Origin: Neocallimastix lanati (nom. inval.)
Lineage: Eukaryota > Neocallimastigomycota > Neocallimastigomycetes > Neocallimastigales > Neocallimastigaceae
Direction: 5' to 3'
DNA length: 64,000 bases
Assembly: GCA_016946835.1 (NCBI GenBank)
Contig: JACVTC010000272.1
Coordinates: 1-64,000 of the forward strand
How positions within the stretch are numbered: the stretch's first letter is position 1; every line of letters begins with the position of its first letter. A program made the position numbers and the translations under genes. Below, one piece after another: positions 63,386 through 64,000 of the stretch. The notes beneath the pieces are model-generated. The model did no database searches. It saw only the letters and a list, made by a program, of their open reading frames with translations, and was not told the origin of the DNA.

Positions 63386-64000
63386 TTAAATAAATCTGTA
63401 TCCAATAATGGATTCAACGGTTTTCTTAGAATCCGAATCCGAATTTGAGGATAAATTTTTGATACGAATACTATATTTAATTAAATCCATACGAAAATCT
63501 TCCAAACTATAAAATACGGAACGAGTGGATACGTATTGCTTAAACCAATTCTTATAAACGGTGTAAAGTTCATCAATTGGAATAGCGTGATTGTCATTTT
63601 TATCAACAATATTCTTTTCCAAAAATCTAGCAATATGGTCACTACGCATAATAAAACTTTTGGTTGCATTAACCACCGATGTTGGAATTTCTAGGGAGGT
63701 GTAATCCTCTTGATAATTTTCAATAAGTAAATGTATTAATGCTTCAGCATAACCTTGAACTCGAGAACCTTGCCATCTTGTATTAGCTCTTTTTATTGAA
63801 GGGTTATTGATATTTTGAGTTGAAGATAAGACAGATATATTCATCTTATTTATGAATCGTTGGGTGAAAGGGATAACAAGAATACGATCAATCAAAGCAT
63901 TATCTAAGTTAGATATTGTCAATTTGTCATTTGTATTAATAATGGGTAGTAAATCAACAGATACTGCTTGAACATCCTTATACAAGGTTCGGGTTTTAAT
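63386..64000 (-). CDS. D5-like SF3 helicase, right copy (C-terminal part only)
   Basis: This is the last 204 or so codons of the gene found complete at 4769-6730. The reading frame is open to the window edge and continues beyond it, so this is a cut-off at the window boundary and not a truncation. It contains the sensor PIINTNDK and the C-terminal winged-helix-like region. I saw no differences from the complete copy. Confidence 0.9.
   Translation of the reverse strand: MKTRTLYKDVQAVSVDLLPIINTNDKLTISNLDNALIDRILVIPFTQRFINKMNISVLSSTQNINNPSIKRANTRWQGSRVQGYAEALIHLLIENYQEDYTSLEIPTSVVNATKSFIMRSDHIARFLEKNIVDKNDNHAIPIDELYTVYKNWFKQYVSTRSVFYSLEDFRMDLIKYSIRIKNLSSNSDSDSKKTVESIIGYRFI

Larger units (their letters stand above)
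58616..64000. repeat. Long direct duplication, right copy
   Basis: This block matches 1-5383. It runs to the end of the window without a break, so the true overlap may be longer. In this copy the UDG-like gene and RPB2 are intact. See the left copy for the differences. Confidence 0.95.

Noticed and set aside
1-64000. Inverted terminal repeats or hairpin ends
   Set aside because: Only a direct duplication is visible; I found no inverted copy of either end.
1-64000. Poxvirus-type T5NT early termination signals and TAAATG late-promoter starts
   Set aside because: Both patterns are expected very often in DNA of this composition, so their presence after or before genes means little.
1-64000. tRNA genes, rRNA genes or CRISPR arrays
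   Set aside because: I saw no cloverleaf-like segment with conserved T-loop, no rRNA-like stretch, and no regularly spaced repeats with unique spacers.

Overview
This window most likely comes from an anaerobic gut fungus (Neocallimastigomycota) or a relative. It carries a large virus-like genetic element related to the nucleocytoplasmic large DNA viruses (Nucleocytoviricota). The fungal host is inferred from the extreme A+T richness, especially between genes, the Asn/Asp/Lys-rich proteins, and secreted chitin-binding (CBM18-type) and lectin-type proteins with Kex2-like KR sites. The viral relationship rests on motifs seen directly in a family-B DNA polymerase, a D5-like SF3 helicase, two-subunit RNA polymerase, a trifunctional mRNA capping enzyme, a uracil-DNA glycosylase-like protein, a D6/D11-type SF2 helicase, a TFIIS/RPB9-like zinc ribbon and a possible early transcription factor.

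Layout. Positions 1-5383 are repeated in the same orientation at 58616-64000, so the apparent unit is about 58,617 bp. The left copy differs only by single-base indels, mostly in homopolymers, in its first kilobase. A circular molecule read past its start, a head-to-tail concatemer, or a tandem integration would all give this. Read as a circle, there is a core block (about 54.9-58.6 kb joined to 1-28.2 kb) and an accessory block (about 29.7-54.1 kb). The core holds capping enzyme, UDG-like protein, RPB2, SF3 helicase, PolB, split RPB1, transcription-factor candidates and several unrecognised proteins. The accessory block holds two lectin/chitin-binding secreted proteins, a 15-repeat ankyrin protein, a 2101-aa secreted protein, a putative GPI-anchored protein, a repeat-plus-CBM18 secreted protein and a 10-cysteine small secreted protein.

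How it may work. The core set would support replication and capped transcription independent of the host nucleus, as in poxviruses or yeast cytoplasmic linear plasmids. I see no major capsid protein, packaging ATPase or maturation protease. The working hypothesis is therefore a capsidless, probably cytoplasmic, giant-virus-derived element with a cargo of secreted wall-binding proteins. Three accessory genes share an identical 15-bp sequence 34-88 bp upstream of the start codon, and a fourth has it with one mismatch, so the cargo may be co-regulated. A 2.1-kb gene-free stretch (51.7-53.8 kb) with 18-bp and 26-bp direct repeats and two CACGTG palindromes is the best candidate for an origin or maintenance locus.
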